Assembly: GCA_003508835.1 (NCBI GenBank)
Contig: PUFA01000166.1
Span: 744,001 to 808,000, forward strand
DNA: 64,000 nt
From: Eonycteris spelaea
Taxonomy: Eukaryota > Chordata > Mammalia > Chiroptera > Pteropodidae
Direction of reading: 5' to 3'
In this document: positions 49,486-62,105 of the stretch, in pieces
Layout of the letters: every line of letters begins with the position of its first letter
How positions within the stretch are numbered: the stretch's first letter is position 1
Notes under the pieces: generated by a model
What the model saw: the letters and a program-made list of their open reading frames with translations, nothing else
What the model was told of the DNA's origin: nothing
The model's database searches: none
Translations under genes and position numbers: made by a program

Positions 49486-50519
49486 AACTAACAAAGTCAA
49501 AGCCTTCTTCTAGGGTTACAAGTCTCTTACCCACACAGAGTCAGAACTGTAGAGACACTGAGAGTCTTTCTTTAGAGAGAGAGGGCTTCGATGGTATTAC
49601 TGAAAGAGCTTCATATATGCCCCTTATAGTTTTGGGGAAAGTCTGACTCTTGCCCAAGAAGTATAAGTTCGAGAAACGGGCCAGCCAGCCAGCCCGGAAT
49701 GAAGGGAGTGAAGGGAGTAAAGGGACATTGCTCAGCTGGCAATAAGTTCTCACTTCTAGGGCTTCTCAGGTAGGAAGGAACCTTGCGTGTGTTTCTCGTG
49801 GGCAAGTGGCCACAGAAAATGCTGAGGAGGTGTGGGCTTCTCTCAGTTCATGTTCATGAGAGCTGGCTCAAGAGGTGAAGAGCTCTTTGAGGCTGTGGGT
49901 GGACTCCTGGATTCCTAGGGATATGGAGGGGTTGGCAGAGCACATCATTACATAAAGAGAGCTGCAGAAGAACAGTGCCTGCCTTTGGGGGCATCTCTGA
50001 AAACCTCACATGAGCACACAAGAAAAGAGGCATATTTAAACATCTGTCCAACCAGGGAGTGTGGAGCCACACTACAGCCATCCTAGTCAAGCAAGAATTT
50101 TTCAGTGTATGTCTCTTAACCCATCCCACCCCTGTCCTCCTGTCTGCCACCCAAATTTGTACCTCTCCTCTGGTCCACCCTCCACTTCAACTCTGGAATG
50201 GTAAAAAGTTAGCACTGAGAGGTTGCTTATGGGGAAAGGGAGAATCAAACTATTACAGGTGTTTCAGGGCAGTGAGCTGTAGTTGTGCAAGGGGAAATGG
50301 CTGCTGCTCTGAATGAGATTTGCATTAATCCCAGACTAAACAATCTATTTATCATACTGAATTGAGACTGAGTTTTGTGTTTTCAAAAGACCAAAGGAGT
50401 GAGCAGAAAAGTCATAGGACTGCCCACACTTAATTCAGTAGCATTTAAAGGTAAAACGAAGATATTTCTGATTATATTATCATATTACATATGAGTCTTG
50501 CTTGTTCAACAGGCCAGTT

Positions 50520-50985
50520 ATACATGTATGCATTTAAGAAAAGTTTTTATACTGTTTTGCAGTCAACATTTCCCACTTAGCATTATATTAAGAATGCTGT
50601 TACATCAATGTTCTTTTACCATCATCTTTGTGCCATAATATACGTGCCTACTCCCCTATTATTAGATACATGGGTGGTTTCTGATTTTTTTTACAGCCAT
50701 AATGTTTGAAATAAACTTTCTTCAAACCTAGCATTGTGCACATCTCTGATAAATTTTTTAGGGTAAATTTCCTTGAAGTAGAATTGCCAGGCCAGAGGAT
50801 GAACATGTTTTAATGACTTATGAAATACATTGCCAAACTGCTCTGCAAAAACGTTATATTAATTTTTTCTCCAACAATAAGATTCTATATAAGGGCCAGT
50901 TTTCCCATGTCCTTGCCAGTATTAGTTATGATATTTCTTATTAAACTTTGCTAATCTGATATCTAGTAAGCAAATAAAAAAAGTT
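50520..50985 (-). repeat. L1ME-like 3' UTR fragment
   Basis: The plus strand shows AGGGTAAATTTCCTTGAAGT, then AGAATTGCCAGGCCAGAGGA, then CATTGCCAAACTGCTCTGC, the reverse of a well-known old L1 3' region. Confidence 0.55.
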
Positions 50986-51258
50986 TTTTTCATTTAAGAA
51001 GTTATTTGATTACTAGAAAGGTTAAACATTATTTCATATGTTTATTGAATATGTTTCATTTTTTATTACTTAATCTGCTTAACACCTTTGCTTATTATTT
51101 TAACCCTGATGTCATGGAAAATATTAGTTCTTTGAAGCTCAAGGCGAAGGGCCAAAATGATGGCAGAGCTGGCAACTCTTGATATTATCACTGCGGGAGC
51201 AGTACAATGTGCACAGAGCAGTGTTGGATATTGTCTTCAGTGCACCTCGTTTTCTCAT

Positions 51259-51276
51259 TTTTTTTTTTTTTTTTGC
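51259..51276 (+). repeat. Poly-T tract
   Basis: About 17 consecutive T in otherwise unassigned sequence. It may mark the 3' end of a minus-strand retroelement that is no longer recognisable. Confidence 0.7.
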
Positions 51277-51489
51277 CTCTTATTGCTCTTGCCTCTGTTG
51301 AGGGTGCAGTGCTAAGTACAAAGAGAGGTATAATGTTGCCAAACTAAACAGACACTGTTGTCCTGGACACTCTCTAACACTACCTCATCTTTCCCCACCC
51401 AGCCAATTGCCCCAAACTGGCACGATTGCATAAAATCACTGCCTGAGCTTGTGTGAGGGTGCTGGGACTCGATGGTGGGAATAACCAGA

Positions 51490-51570
51490 CGATGGGTTCT
51501 AATTCCTTTGTTACTTGGGCTGATCACATGACATCTATGTGTCTCATTTTCCTCATCTGTAAAACTTAAT
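51490..51570 (+). repeat. MIR fragment
   Basis: Contains the core GTGTCTCATTTTCCTCATCT followed by GTAAAACTT. Confidence 0.5.
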
Positions 51571-51954
51571 TCTTCATGACCAGACCCCGGGTTCACATAT
51601 CTGGCCTTGTTTCCTATTAACCTCTCATTTAAACCCTAGGTGCAAACCAGTCCAGATTCTGTGCCATGCTCTCTGGTTCTTTTTCCAAGTTTCTCTTCTG
51701 CTTGCAATGATCTTCCTTACACAGTCTTTTTCTCATGATCTAACTCAGTGCTGGCACTTAGTTAAAAGATTATAAAGTGTTTTTTGAGTGAAAAAGAAAA
51801 AAAGAATTCAGTGAAATTATAATGAGTACTTAAATTTTTAAGAATAATTTGAAGACATTAGGAAATTTAAGATCTAACAGTGGAGAAAGATAATTACAAA
51901 ATATCTATGATATAACACAGGATATTATCATAGATCATTAAAAGAAAAAGTTTC

Positions 51955-52327
51955 TCTACTCATAACACCTTAGACACTAACTACCTGGAGTCAGTGCAGA
52001 CTGCAGCGATTAAGGGATCAGTCCCACAAAACTGACCCCACTTCAGACACCAAACTCAATTCTAGCCTTCCAGTACTTCTGATCCATTAGCTATAAATCG
52101 GGGCTTTCCACAATCCCCTCTTCAGGTTTAATAATTTTCTAGAACAGCTCACAGAACCCATGAAAATAGTTTCCTTACTATTACCTTTTTTTTACTGAGG
52201 ATATTTTAAAGAATACAAATGAACAACCAGATGAAAAGATATAAAGGACAAGGTCCAGAAGGATCCTGAGTACAGGAGCTCTGTCCTATGGATTTGGGGG
52301 GTATGCCACCTTCCTGGAACACAGAGG
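51955..52327. repeat. Old LTR, left half (interrupted by L1)
   Basis: Contains TCTAGAACAGCTCACAGAAC, then AAAGATATAAAGGACAAGGT, then TATGCCACCTTCCTGGAACA. It appears to continue at 55591 beyond the L1. An ERVL/MLT2-like LTR is my recall-based assignment. Confidence 0.5.
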
Positions 52328-53508
52328 CTTTTTTTTTTATAGTCATGCTATTTTTTTATTGTTAGTTTCAAGTATATAGTACATTGGTTAGGCATTTATA
52401 TAGTTTTTAAAACAGTCCCCCTGATTGTTCTTTCTCTCCTCTGGCTCTACACCTAGCCATTACATTAATGCTAACTGCATTCCCTATGCTGTACTCCCCA
52501 TCCTTGTGACCATCTATCAACTACTGATTTCTACTTCTTTAACCTTTCACTCCATTCTCCCAGCCACCTGACCCCTCTCCCCTCTGGCCATCACCAGATT
52601 GTCCTCTATATTTGTGAGTCTGGTTTTGATTAGTTTGTTCTTTTTGTTCCTTAGATTACGCATTTAAGTGAAATCATACGGTATTTATCTTTCTCTGACT
52701 TATTTCACTCAGCATAAAAACCTCTAGGTCCAACTATGTTGTTGCAAATGGTAGGATTTCAATTTTAATGAGTAATATTCCACTGCATATATGAACCATT
52801 ATTTCTTTATCCAACTATCTGTTAATGGGCATTTAATATATAATAATATATATAAATATACATATTATATATAATAATATATAGCTATATCTTGGCTATT
52901 GTAAATTGTGCTGCCATGAATATAGGGTGCATAGATTTTTATGAATTATTTTTTGGTTTTCTTTGGATAAATACCCAGAAGTGCAATTGCTGGGTCAAAA
53001 GGTAGATCCATTTTAAATTTTTTAATTTTTAATTTTTTGGGAAACCTTCAGACTGTTTTCCATAGTGGCTGTACCAATTTGCAATCCCATCAACAGTGTA
53101 TTAGGGTTCCCTTTTCTCCACATCCTCCTCAACTCTTGATCTTTGATTTATTGTTATTTTTTTAATTGTTGAGTTGTATGAGTTCTTTATATATTTTGGA
53201 TATTAACCTCTTATCAAACGTATCATAAACAAATATCTTTTCTCAATCAGTTCTTTTCATTTTGTTGATGGCTTCCTTTGCTGTGCAAAAAATTTTTAGT
53301 TTGATGTAGTCCATTTGTTTATCTTTTCTTTTGTTTCCTTTGCCTGAGGAGATATGTCCAGAAATAAATTACTAATAACAATATTAGAGAGATTACTGCC
53401 TACGTTTTCTTCTAGAAGTTTTATGGTTTTGAGTCTTATATTTAAACCTTTAATCCATTTTGAGTCTATTCTTGTATACAACGTAAGAAGGTGGTAGTTT
53501 CTTTCTTT

Positions 53509-53539
<31 letters not shown>

Positions 53540-55590
53540 TCTTGCTTGCTTTCTTTCTCTCTCTCCTCTTCTTCTTCTCCTTCTCCTTCTTCTCTCTCTC
53601 TCTCCCTGTTTGCTTGCTTGCTCGTTTTCCTTTCTTTCTTTTTTTTTTTTTTGCATGTATCTATCCAATATTTCCAGCACCACCTATTAACAAGACTGCC
53701 TTTACCCATTGTATATTCTTACCTCGTTTGTCATATATTAAATGAGAGTATAGGCATAGATTTATTTCTGGGCTCTCTATTCTGTTCCATTGATCATTGT
53801 ATCTGTTTTTATGCCAGTACCATGCTGTTTTGATTACTGTAGTCTTATAGTTTGATAGGTTGTATGATACCTCCAACTTTGTTTTTCTTTCTCAAGATGG
53901 CCGAGGCTATTCGGGGTCTTTTATGGTTCCATATAAATTTTAGGATTATTTGTTCTAACTCTATGAAAAATGCCACTGGTTTTTTGATAGGGATTGCATT
54001 GAATCTATAGCTTGCTTTGGGTAGTATGGCCATTTCAATGATGTTGATTCTTCCTACCCATGAACAGGGTATATGCTTCCATTTATTTGTATCTTCTTCA
54101 ATTTCTTTTTTCAATGACTTATAATTTTCTGAAAACAGGTCGTCTACCTTCTTGGTTAATTTGATTCCCAGATATTTTATAGTTTTCAACGTAATCATAA
54201 ATGGGATTGTTTTCTTAATTTCTCTTTCTGAAAGCTCATCGTTGGTGTATACAAATGCCACTGACTTCTGAATATTTATTTTGTAATCTGCTACTTTACT
54301 GAATTTATTGATCAGTTCTAACGGTTTTTTTGTGGAATCTTTAGGGTTCTCTCTATATAGTATCATGTCGTCAGCAAATAACAAGAGTTTTACTCCTTCC
54401 TTTCCAATTCGGATGCCTTTTATTTCTTGTTCTTGTCTCATTGCTGTGGCTAAGAATTCCAATACAATGTTGAAGGGGGGTGGGTGAAAGTGGACATCCT
54501 TGTTTTGTTCCTGATTTTAAGGAAAATGCTTTTAGCGTTTCCCCATTGTTAGCTGTAAGTTTGTCACATATGGCCTTTATTATGTTGAGATATGTTCCCT
54601 CAATCCCACTTTGCTGAAGGTTTTTATCATAAATGGATGCTGGATTTTGTCGAATGCTTTTTCTGCATCTATTGATATGATCATGTGATTTTTATCTTTG
54701 GATTTGTTAATGTAATGTTATCATATTAATCAATTTGTAGATATTGTACCAACCTTGAATCTCAGGAATAAATTCAACTTGATCATGGTGTATTATATTT
54801 TATAAAATATTGTTGAATTCAGTTTGCTAATATTTTGTTGAGGATTTTTGCATCAATATTCATATGGCTTTCTTTTTCTGGTTTTGGAATCAAGGTAATG
54901 GTGGCTTCATAAAAGGAGTTAGGGAGCCTTCCCTATTCTTGAATTTTTTGGAATAGTTTGAGAAAAATAGGTGATAATTCTTCTTTGAATGTTTGGTAAA
55001 ATCCAGGACTTTTGTTTTTTTGGAGGTTTTGATTAACGATTTGATTTCATTGGTGGTGATTAGTCAGTTCAGATTTTCTCTTTCTTCTTGACTCCGTCTT
55101 GAGAGATTGAATGTTTCTAAGAATGCATCCATTTCTTCCAGATTGTCCAATTTGTTGGCATATAATTGCTTGTAGTATTTTCTTATGATACTTTGTATTT
55201 CTGTAGAGTCTGTAGTTATTTCTCTTCTTTCATTTCTCATTTACTTATTTGAGTCCTCTCTCTTTTTTCCTTGATGAGTCTGGTTAAGGGTTTGTCAGTT
55301 TTGTTTATTGTTTCAAATAATCAGCCCTTAGTTTTGTTAATCTTTTGTATTGTTTTTCTAGACTCTATTTTGTTTACTTCTGCTCTAATCTTTATTATTA
55401 CCTTCCTTCTACTCACTTTGGGCTTTATTTGCTGTTTTTTTCCTAGTTCTTTTAAGTGTAAGGTTAGATTGTTTATTTGAGCTTTTTCTTGTTTCTTGAG
55501 GTAGGCCTGTATTGGTATGAATTTCCCTCTTAGGACTGCTTTTGCTATGCCCCATAGATTTTGAGTCATTGTGTTTTCATTTTCATTCAG
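52328..55590 (-). mobile_element. L1 retrotransposon, 5'-truncated, 3.2 kb
   Basis: Poly-T at the left (3' end), then the 3' UTR, then ORF2 to near its endonuclease-to-RT linker. A 205-codon open piece at 54462-53845 carries the reverse-transcriptase signature FADDMILY and the downstream block [20 protein letters not shown], which identify L1 ORF2p. A second open piece at 55596-55321 (KVIIKIRAEVNKIESRKTIQ) lies upstream in ORF2. The frame is otherwise interrupted, so no active element is present. No clear target duplication was found. Confidence 0.9.
53497..53653 (+). repeat. Polypyrimidine / (CTTG)n-(CTTT)n tract
   Basis: About 155 bases almost entirely C and T: CTTG, CTTT and CTC units ending in a T run. 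It lies inside the L1 ORF2 region and produces spurious long open frames on both strands. Confidence 0.9.
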
Positions 55591-55952
55591 ACACAACCTT
55601 GTTCACCAACCCAGAAACTCTCTGAATTTTGTTTTGGGTCATTATGTAGGCATGATTGATTAAATCATTGGCCATTGTCAATTAAATCGATCTCCAGCTC
55701 CACCTTCCCATTCTCTTCCTGGAGGTCAGGAGGAGGGACTAAAAGTTCAAATTTTCTGATCACATGGTTGGTTCCTCTGGCAACAAGCCCCATCCTCCAA
55801 GACTCACCTCATTATCATAAACTCAGGTGCAGTTGAAAGAAACTTATGAATAACAAAAGATACTTCTCTCATACCACTCAGGAAATTTCAGGGTTTTAAG
55901 AAGTTTCATGCCAGGAACGGGGACAAAGACTAAATATATATATATATTTATG

Positions 55953-55996
<44 letters not shown>

Positions 55997-56045
55997 ATAT
56001 AAATATTTCTTATTATATCACAGTTATATAATAGGAAACCAGCAC
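55591..56045. repeat. Old LTR, right half, with (TA)n
   Basis: Continues the LTR left at 52327: TTGTTCACCAACCCAGAAAC, then TGATTAAATCATTGGCCATT, then ATCACATGGTTGGTTCCTCT, then CTCAGGAAATTTCAGGGTTT. A (TA)n run at 55934-55994 expands its AT-rich end. Confidence 0.55.
55934..55994. repeat. (TA)n microsatellite
   Basis: About 60 bases of TA dinucleotide with one interruption (TTTATGGG). Confidence 0.9.
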
Positions 56046-56599
56046 TCTTACTTTGAGATCATAAGTAAGATTAATTCTGGTAGGGGGCTGAGAAAACATT
56101 CACAAAGATGGTCTTAAAGGACAAGTAGTGTAACCATAGAACTGATACAGGATGTCACTTGTAAAATTCTTAATCTTTTAGCAGGAAATGATATGGGACA
56201 TCCCTTGCAGAGTTCTTAATCTTTTTAGTAAACCTAATTAAGTTTTCTTCCCTCCTTTCTTTAGGAAAAAGGCCCTTTTCCTCAAATGCCCCGAAACTGG
56301 TGACTCAGATCCTCTGGCTATTGATAAGGATCATCGGCCCATTGTTAGAGAAATGGTATTAGGCCAGACAGAACCCTTAGATTCTGAGAGGGGAGGAAAC
56401 TTTAGGCCAAAGGTCTTTTTTTTTAATCTTTAAAAAATATATTAACCAAGCCTGATTCCCTTTACTCACTTAATAGGCAAATCAATAATAGAAATTAATA
56501 GATATATGATTTAAATAACAAGTTTGTATCTTCTCTATCTTGTCTAGGGACTGTGGCAGCACTTCAGCAGGAAACCCAAGACCTCACCCTAACTAAGGG

Positions 56600-57330
56600 A
56601 GAAAGGGAAAGAGCTCCATGAAATCCCAGTAGGCAGAGACTACAACCCTTCTCAGCAGGAAGCAGATATGGAAGAAGGGATCTCCCATCCCTCAACATCC
56701 ATGCTAATAATAAGGGGGTTCAAGGGTCTTAGAAAAGAGGCAGAAAAGTCAGTCAGGGGGTTTCAGGTCTGCCTGCAAAGACACTGAGGTCATCCTATCC
56801 TAGAAAGGGTCCGCCCTAATCCACCCACAATTAAGAAAGCCAGAAGGCATTTTTAGGTTAAAAGTAACTTCCACAAAGAAACAAGTAAGCAGAGAATTAG
56901 GTACTGGTTTAAGCTTGTCTCTGACATCTGTGCAATGAAAACCCCAAGGACCTCCAACCCACCTGAGCCTCATTATACCACCATTATAATATGATGCATA
57001 TGCCCATAAGTTCATTAATATCATTATAACTGACTTAATTCTGGGATTGAACATGCACAGAAAGCAAACAATGAATCAGTGAGTCCCATCAATCTTAATT
57101 GTCAATCAAGGAAGCCCACCCAACTAAGAAAAGTAACCATCCACAGCAAATAGGGATAAAAAACCCAAAGGCTTTGTTACCAGGTCTTTTGAGCCACTTT
57201 CCTCTTGCTTAGGTCCACTTCCATGTCTGGAAGGATACTATCCCTTCTAACAAAACTTTCCTTTTCTGCTGTATTTTGGTGTCTTGCTCAATTCTTTGTT
57301 CGAGACATCAAGAACCTGGGCAATGCACCG
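56600..57330 (+). repeat. ERV-type LTR sequence
   Basis: The 3' part resembles a retroviral U5 region (TTTTGGTGTCTTGCTCAATT, TCTTTGTTCGAGACATC). It shares a 38-bp block with the LTR at 58687-59358 (34 of 38 identical, 57008-57045 against 58927-58964). No gag, pol or env sequence is recognised nearby. The left boundary is uncertain. Confidence 0.5.
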
Positions 57331-57379
57331 GAGAGCACCCCACTCTTCACTAACAGAACCAGCTCAAAATGGCCCTATC

Positions 57380-57880
57380 CTGTTTAGCAAAATACTGTGT
57401 TGCTTTTCAGAAACAACAGACCCAAACTGTAAGCCATGCAGCTGAAGCATGCACAGGAGAGAATTTTGGCCTCCAGCTGCACCTGGAACTAAAGTCTTAC
57501 ACTCACACACCTCTCCTCACCCCCACCACCCAACATACACGCATGGAACCAAAGGACCAGGACATAACCTGAACTTGAACACTGAAATCCTTTCAAAGAA
57601 ATGAAGGGTCTGCTGTCCTGGAAGATCCAGTGCTGACACTCCTTACCATGGATGGCCAAGTTCCACGTCCTCCAATTAAAACTTGACCCAACAGCACTTC
57701 CACAAATGTGTTCCCCCTAACTCCTTAAAAATCCTTAACCTAGTCCAGCAAGCAAGATGACTATGAGGCACTATTAAGTCTCCTCTTCTCAGCTGGCGCC
57801 TTCTTGATCAGTAAATCTTTTCTTATTCCAAACTCTGACATTTTTAGTTTTGGGCACACAAACTCTGGTTCAGTGACAGT
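57380..57880 (+). repeat. ERV-type LTR sequence, second type
   Basis: Ends in a typical LTR 3' part: AGTCTCCTCTTCTCAGCTGG, then CGCCTTCTTGATCAGTAAAT, then CCAAACTCTGAC. Different from its neighbours on either side. Boundaries are approximate. Confidence 0.4.
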
Positions 57881-58530
57881 AGTAGTAAACATACTGAGTT
57901 TAAAGTCCCATTAGGGCAAAGTTTGAATCCACCACTGTTTTTCACCAGTGATGCTCATTCCCCAGTGAATGATTCAGTGATTTGGACAGTAGATACAGGG
58001 TGTATATGGGAGGAAGGATGAAGGCCATCACAAGCAGAGAGAGTAATTTGAGCAAAGAAAATGAAGTAGGAGAGTGAACAACTTGAACGTGGTTTCGTTT
58101 TGAGGGAAGCAGCATTTGCAACCCCAAAATATACACTTTTGGGGGATATCGATTGTTTTAAGCTGTTTATTTTTAAGAAATAAAACTCAGGAAAAATCTT
58201 TGACCTTTCCCTTAACTACCAAAAAGAATTTAGAAAGAGGACCTGCTCCAGGAAGGGGTCTATCATCGTAGATAATTAACTAGTTTATATGAACTAGTGT
58301 GTGATAGGGAGGAATCTAGCAAGGCCCTTTTGAGCAAAGTCCTCTCTGTGTCCCACTGTCAAAGATGGCCCAGAAAACATTTACCAAACATTTGCCTTTC
58401 ATCTCCCTATGAATTGCCTTCTTGCCCTTTGAAGTCACAAACCACAGCTTCCTCCTTCCTCTTAGCAACTTGACAAATAAGCTCAATTGCCAATTTGTCC
58501 TCCGGTTCCATATTCTTATTCTTGCATATA

Positions 58531-58556
58531 TTACATATGTACATATGTACATATGT
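58531..58556. repeat. ACATATGT tandem palindromes
   Basis: Three overlapping copies of the self-complementary unit ACATATGT, about 26 bases, flanked by TT and AA. Confidence 0.7.
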
Positions 58557-58686
58557 AATAATTTGGTTATTTTCCCCTGTTAATCTGTCTCATGTCAATT
58601 TAATTATTAGACCAGCCAAAACTTATAGAAGAAAAATTATTTTTCTTTCCCTACCGTTCGTTTTCATTTTGTTTAAGTGGTTATAG

Positions 58687-59358
58687 TGTTAGGTAGCTAG
58701 TCAGACATGAATGATAAGGAGAAACAAAGGAATAGAGGCCCAACCCAGGGATCACCCGAAGAACACTCTATTGGTAGTGAGAGAATCCCCGCTGCATCTC
58801 CAGAGAAAAAGGACAGGAGGGTCATAGTCTTAGCTGGGCTAATCTGGCTACAGATGCTTGCGCAGAAGGTACTACCCTAATTTGGCCACAATTTAAGCTT
58901 CATTAAAATATTATATTTAAGCCTGGAAGTTCATTAATCTAATTATAACAGACTGAATTCTGGGTAAGCGCATGCGTACTCGGCAGTGTTATATAGCAGC
59001 CAAGTGTCAATCAAAATGATCTCACTTGCCAATCACCTAGGCATGCCTATGAAACCACTCATCACGGCCCAAATACAATGCAGACATTCCCACTTCTGGG
59101 CCTTTTTTTGTCCCTTTTTGTGTTTGTTGTTGTGGTAGTTGTTATTACAGTGCTACACAACAGCTCTTCACATGAAACCTCCTTGGGGCATGCTTTGTCT
59201 TTCTTACATATATTTTAATAAACCTTTTCTAAATCTCACTGACCTATGATTCTTCACTATGTCAATGAGGAAGCACCGAGGAAAAATGGTAGCTACACTG
59301 CTGTGCAGTTAACCCTCTCCACCCCCTTGCCGCTGGGGCGACCCCAACGGTGGCAACA
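58687..59358 (+). repeat. Solo LTR with TGTT...AACA ends
   Basis: Begins TGTTAGGTAG and ends GGTGGCAACA, the expected short inverted LTR termini. A polyadenylation signal AATAAACC is near 59217. GC and CpG rise locally around 58970-58990. No target duplication is obvious at the flanks, and no coding retroviral sequence is attached. Confidence 0.65.
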
Positions 59359-60524
59359 GGATGTTTTTATTTGATGGCCTTGCATCAAGAAAAACTGTTA
59401 AATTTACTCATGGAGGTCAAACATTATCATTATTATTTTCATTGCTGTCCTGTATCGTTGGTCTAGAAATAAGAATTCCTAAAACTCTGAAATTCTCTCA
59501 ATTCTTTGGTAGATACACACAGAACATTGGAGGAAAAGTCTCAATGTTAAGATCATGCAAGTCTTCTGGAGGCTTCTTATGCCCTCATGTAAAGAACAGA
59601 ACTTGGAGGGGAAGCTAAAGATTTCTTTTTTTGTGGCCTTATACCCGTAACTCACACAAACACCAACACACTTGTCAATTGTTCTCTGATTCAGCAGATT
59701 CAATTAAAAGTCTGAGATGTGAAAAGGTGCCACATAACCCTTTAACACACAGTTAACTTCTATTTTATCAGAAATGATTTTGTGCTGCTCTGCTATTTAT
59801 CATTTATAGAATAAAAAAAAGAAAACGGTTAATGTAAATCTCATTCTCTATGTGCAAGGTTGTTAAAAATTAGTAAATGTTTAATAGAAGTTACAGAAGG
59901 TAAACAGATCCCTGGGGGGAGGGGAGGAACTCAGGTGTGGTGGAAAGCTCTAGAAAGCCAGCAGTTACCTACTCCTTTTCTAAGAACTTTAGTTCCCAGT
60001 ATTGACATAAATCACCTTTCTGAATTGAAGATTTACATATTCCAAGCACTCATTAAAGTTCAGCATTTGTAGAATTGGTTCAATGGACGTGTTAACAAGC
60101 GTAATTGCAAGTCATTCTCCCCTTATCCGCCTTTCACTTATCTACATCTAATTACTCTTCAATTCCAGCCTCTTTATGAAGGCTTTCCTAATAATTTCAG
60201 CTCCCATTCCATCTTTCTCTCACTCCAAATACCTACTCAGTGTCACCCATTAGGCACATTGTCATGTGCAGCCTTATAATATTACTTAAATTTTTATGCC
60301 CTGTCCACTCAAATAGATGATCAATTTCTTGAGTTCTACACTTTGCATTTACCATAGTAGGTTACAAAGCCCATACAAATATTAAGTCCTCAAAGCATTT
60401 GTCAAGTATCTGTTATTTTAATAAAAATGAAAATATCACAAATCTTGATCCCCCAAAGATGTTGGTATTTATTTCAATAAACTCTCATCATGATAAACTT
60501 GGAAAGGGATAGCTTTTTCCTTTA

Positions 60525-61260
60525 TCATTGTGCCTGCTGATGATACAGTCTTGCTGCTTTGAACCCATTATATTTAAGCAAATTCTGGAATACCTGGGCC
60601 AAATGATTAGCCAGGGGCTTCAGCCCGGTGCCCAGCAGCTTACCTGGTGGGTGCACGGTGGCACGAGGTAGAATGATAGCTTTCCTCTCTCCTGAGTGAC
60701 TCCGGACAAACTTCGAAACCAAGGTGACCAGTGCTCTAGGCTAGTGGGCAGGACACACTGAAGACAAAGAATCCCCAGCTTGCAAGAGAAAATACACTTC
60801 TGCTGACCCTTGAATAAAGAGGAGGGTGCTGCTCAAAAGCCCGTTTGCTGCTACTTTGCAGAAGTAAATGACCGCTTGAAATGAAATGTCTTTTTTTTTT
60901 TTTTTTTCAGGGGAAAAGGGTGTTTCAATAATTAGTTGGTCTTAATTATTTTTGCTTAAGAGTAGGAAAGGTATAAAGCTTCCAGCAGAATTCAAAGCTG
61001 AAAGGGAGAAAATGAAACCACCTGCAGCTGCATCTGACTGGCTGGGCACCTGCTGTCTGGCAGGCTGTTCACCTCGCTTGCCCAGGTGGTGTCCCTGTGG
61101 GCCAATCGGCCCCTCCGCTACTGTCAGGTGGCTGCTTGCAGCTTCTCCCCAGAAGTCCTTTACCAGGCCATCTGGAGCTAGGAAACATGTTTCAATCCCT
61201 TGCCAGAATTCTGCTTTGAAATCTGCCCACTCCTCACTTCACTCTCAATCCTGGTCATAG
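60525..61260. other. Unassigned GC-richer island within intron 1
   Basis: A minus-strand candidate donor CCAG|GTAAGC lies at about 60640. A T-run sits at about 60893-60909. A locally GC-rich stretch at 61010-61160 contains a CCAAT-type GCCAATCGG and several CACCTG/CAGGTG E-boxes. It may be a regulatory element or an alternative 5' exon. No homology is recognised in the open frames here. Confidence 0.3.
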
Positions 61261-61639
61261 TCCTAAAACTTGTTCTTAATTGTCAAGAAATAGCATTCAT
61301 CAAGAGACAATATATCTAAATGTTTAAAAGTTGATAGGAATTGGTATCTTTTAATATTCAGAAATATTGCCTAACCCTGGACTCACAAAGTGCACAGTCC
61401 ACTTGGCTTCACGTTTCAGTGTAAACAGTAGGTCAAATGCCAAAATTCATCAAAGCCAGAACCTGAATTTATACGAACAGTCCTTTTTCCCTACTCCTCC
61501 AGCCAATTAGCCACTTGGTCCTGCTAATTTAACTTTCCATATATTACTGAATTCCTCCCCTTCTTTTTATTCTAGTCAAGGTCCCTAAGCATATCTTTCT
61601 TCTAATCCAGGCTTCACCCTTTACCCAGAGCCATCTACC

Positions 61640-62105
61640 AAAGAAGCAAATTTGATGTTGTCACTCATCGCTCTAAGGGTTTCAATGACTCCTCTTAGCC
61701 TCCAGTTTGTAGCTAGCTCTCTTGCAGTCATTGTCTCTCACTTTGCATTCTGGTGATATCCCCTGCTGATGGTGCCTGCAGCTTCACCATTGTCTGTCAC
61801 ACCTTTGTGCCTTACTAATACTATTCACCCCATTTGGCATGCCCTTCCAATCCTTATTCACCCCACACCTCCTTTAAGACTTAATTAAGGCATTACCTCC
61901 TCCAGCAATTCTTCCCTGAGACCTCGTATAGACCTGTGTCCCTGTGTGTAACTACTGTATCATTGGCTATAGTATAGTGACTATACTGTTTTTAAATTAA
62001 TCTCCCTCACTACATTGCGAGATTATAGAGCATTTTTGTATCTCTGGTACTAGGTTCATAGCAGGATTTCAATATAGCTGCTAAATAAATGAGTTTTCGA
62101 TGCTT
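61640..62105 (+). repeat. L2 LINE 3' end
   Basis: Forward L2: CCTTTAAGACTTAATTAAGG, then CTCCAGCAATTCTTCCCTGA, ending GGTTCATAGCAGGATTTC and AATAAATGAG. Confidence 0.6.

Noticed and set aside
49854..50316. Open frames of 85-98 codons on both strands
   Set aside because: No similarity recognised, no conserved splice signals, and both strands are equally open.
53296..53833. Overlapping long open frames on both strands with Lys/Glu/Arg or Leu/Ser/Phe runs
   Set aside because: They are translations of the CTTG/CTTT polypyrimidine tract inside an L1; low complexity explains the openness on both strands.
53845..54462. A 205-codon open frame with a reverse-transcriptase motif as a possible host gene
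   Set aside because: It is the RT part of L1 ORF2 in a truncated, frame-broken copy; a remnant, not an expressed gene.
60952..61260. 102-codon open frame, Pro/Ala/Cys-rich
   Set aside because: No family recognised, no splice or promoter support, and the composition follows from local GC richness.
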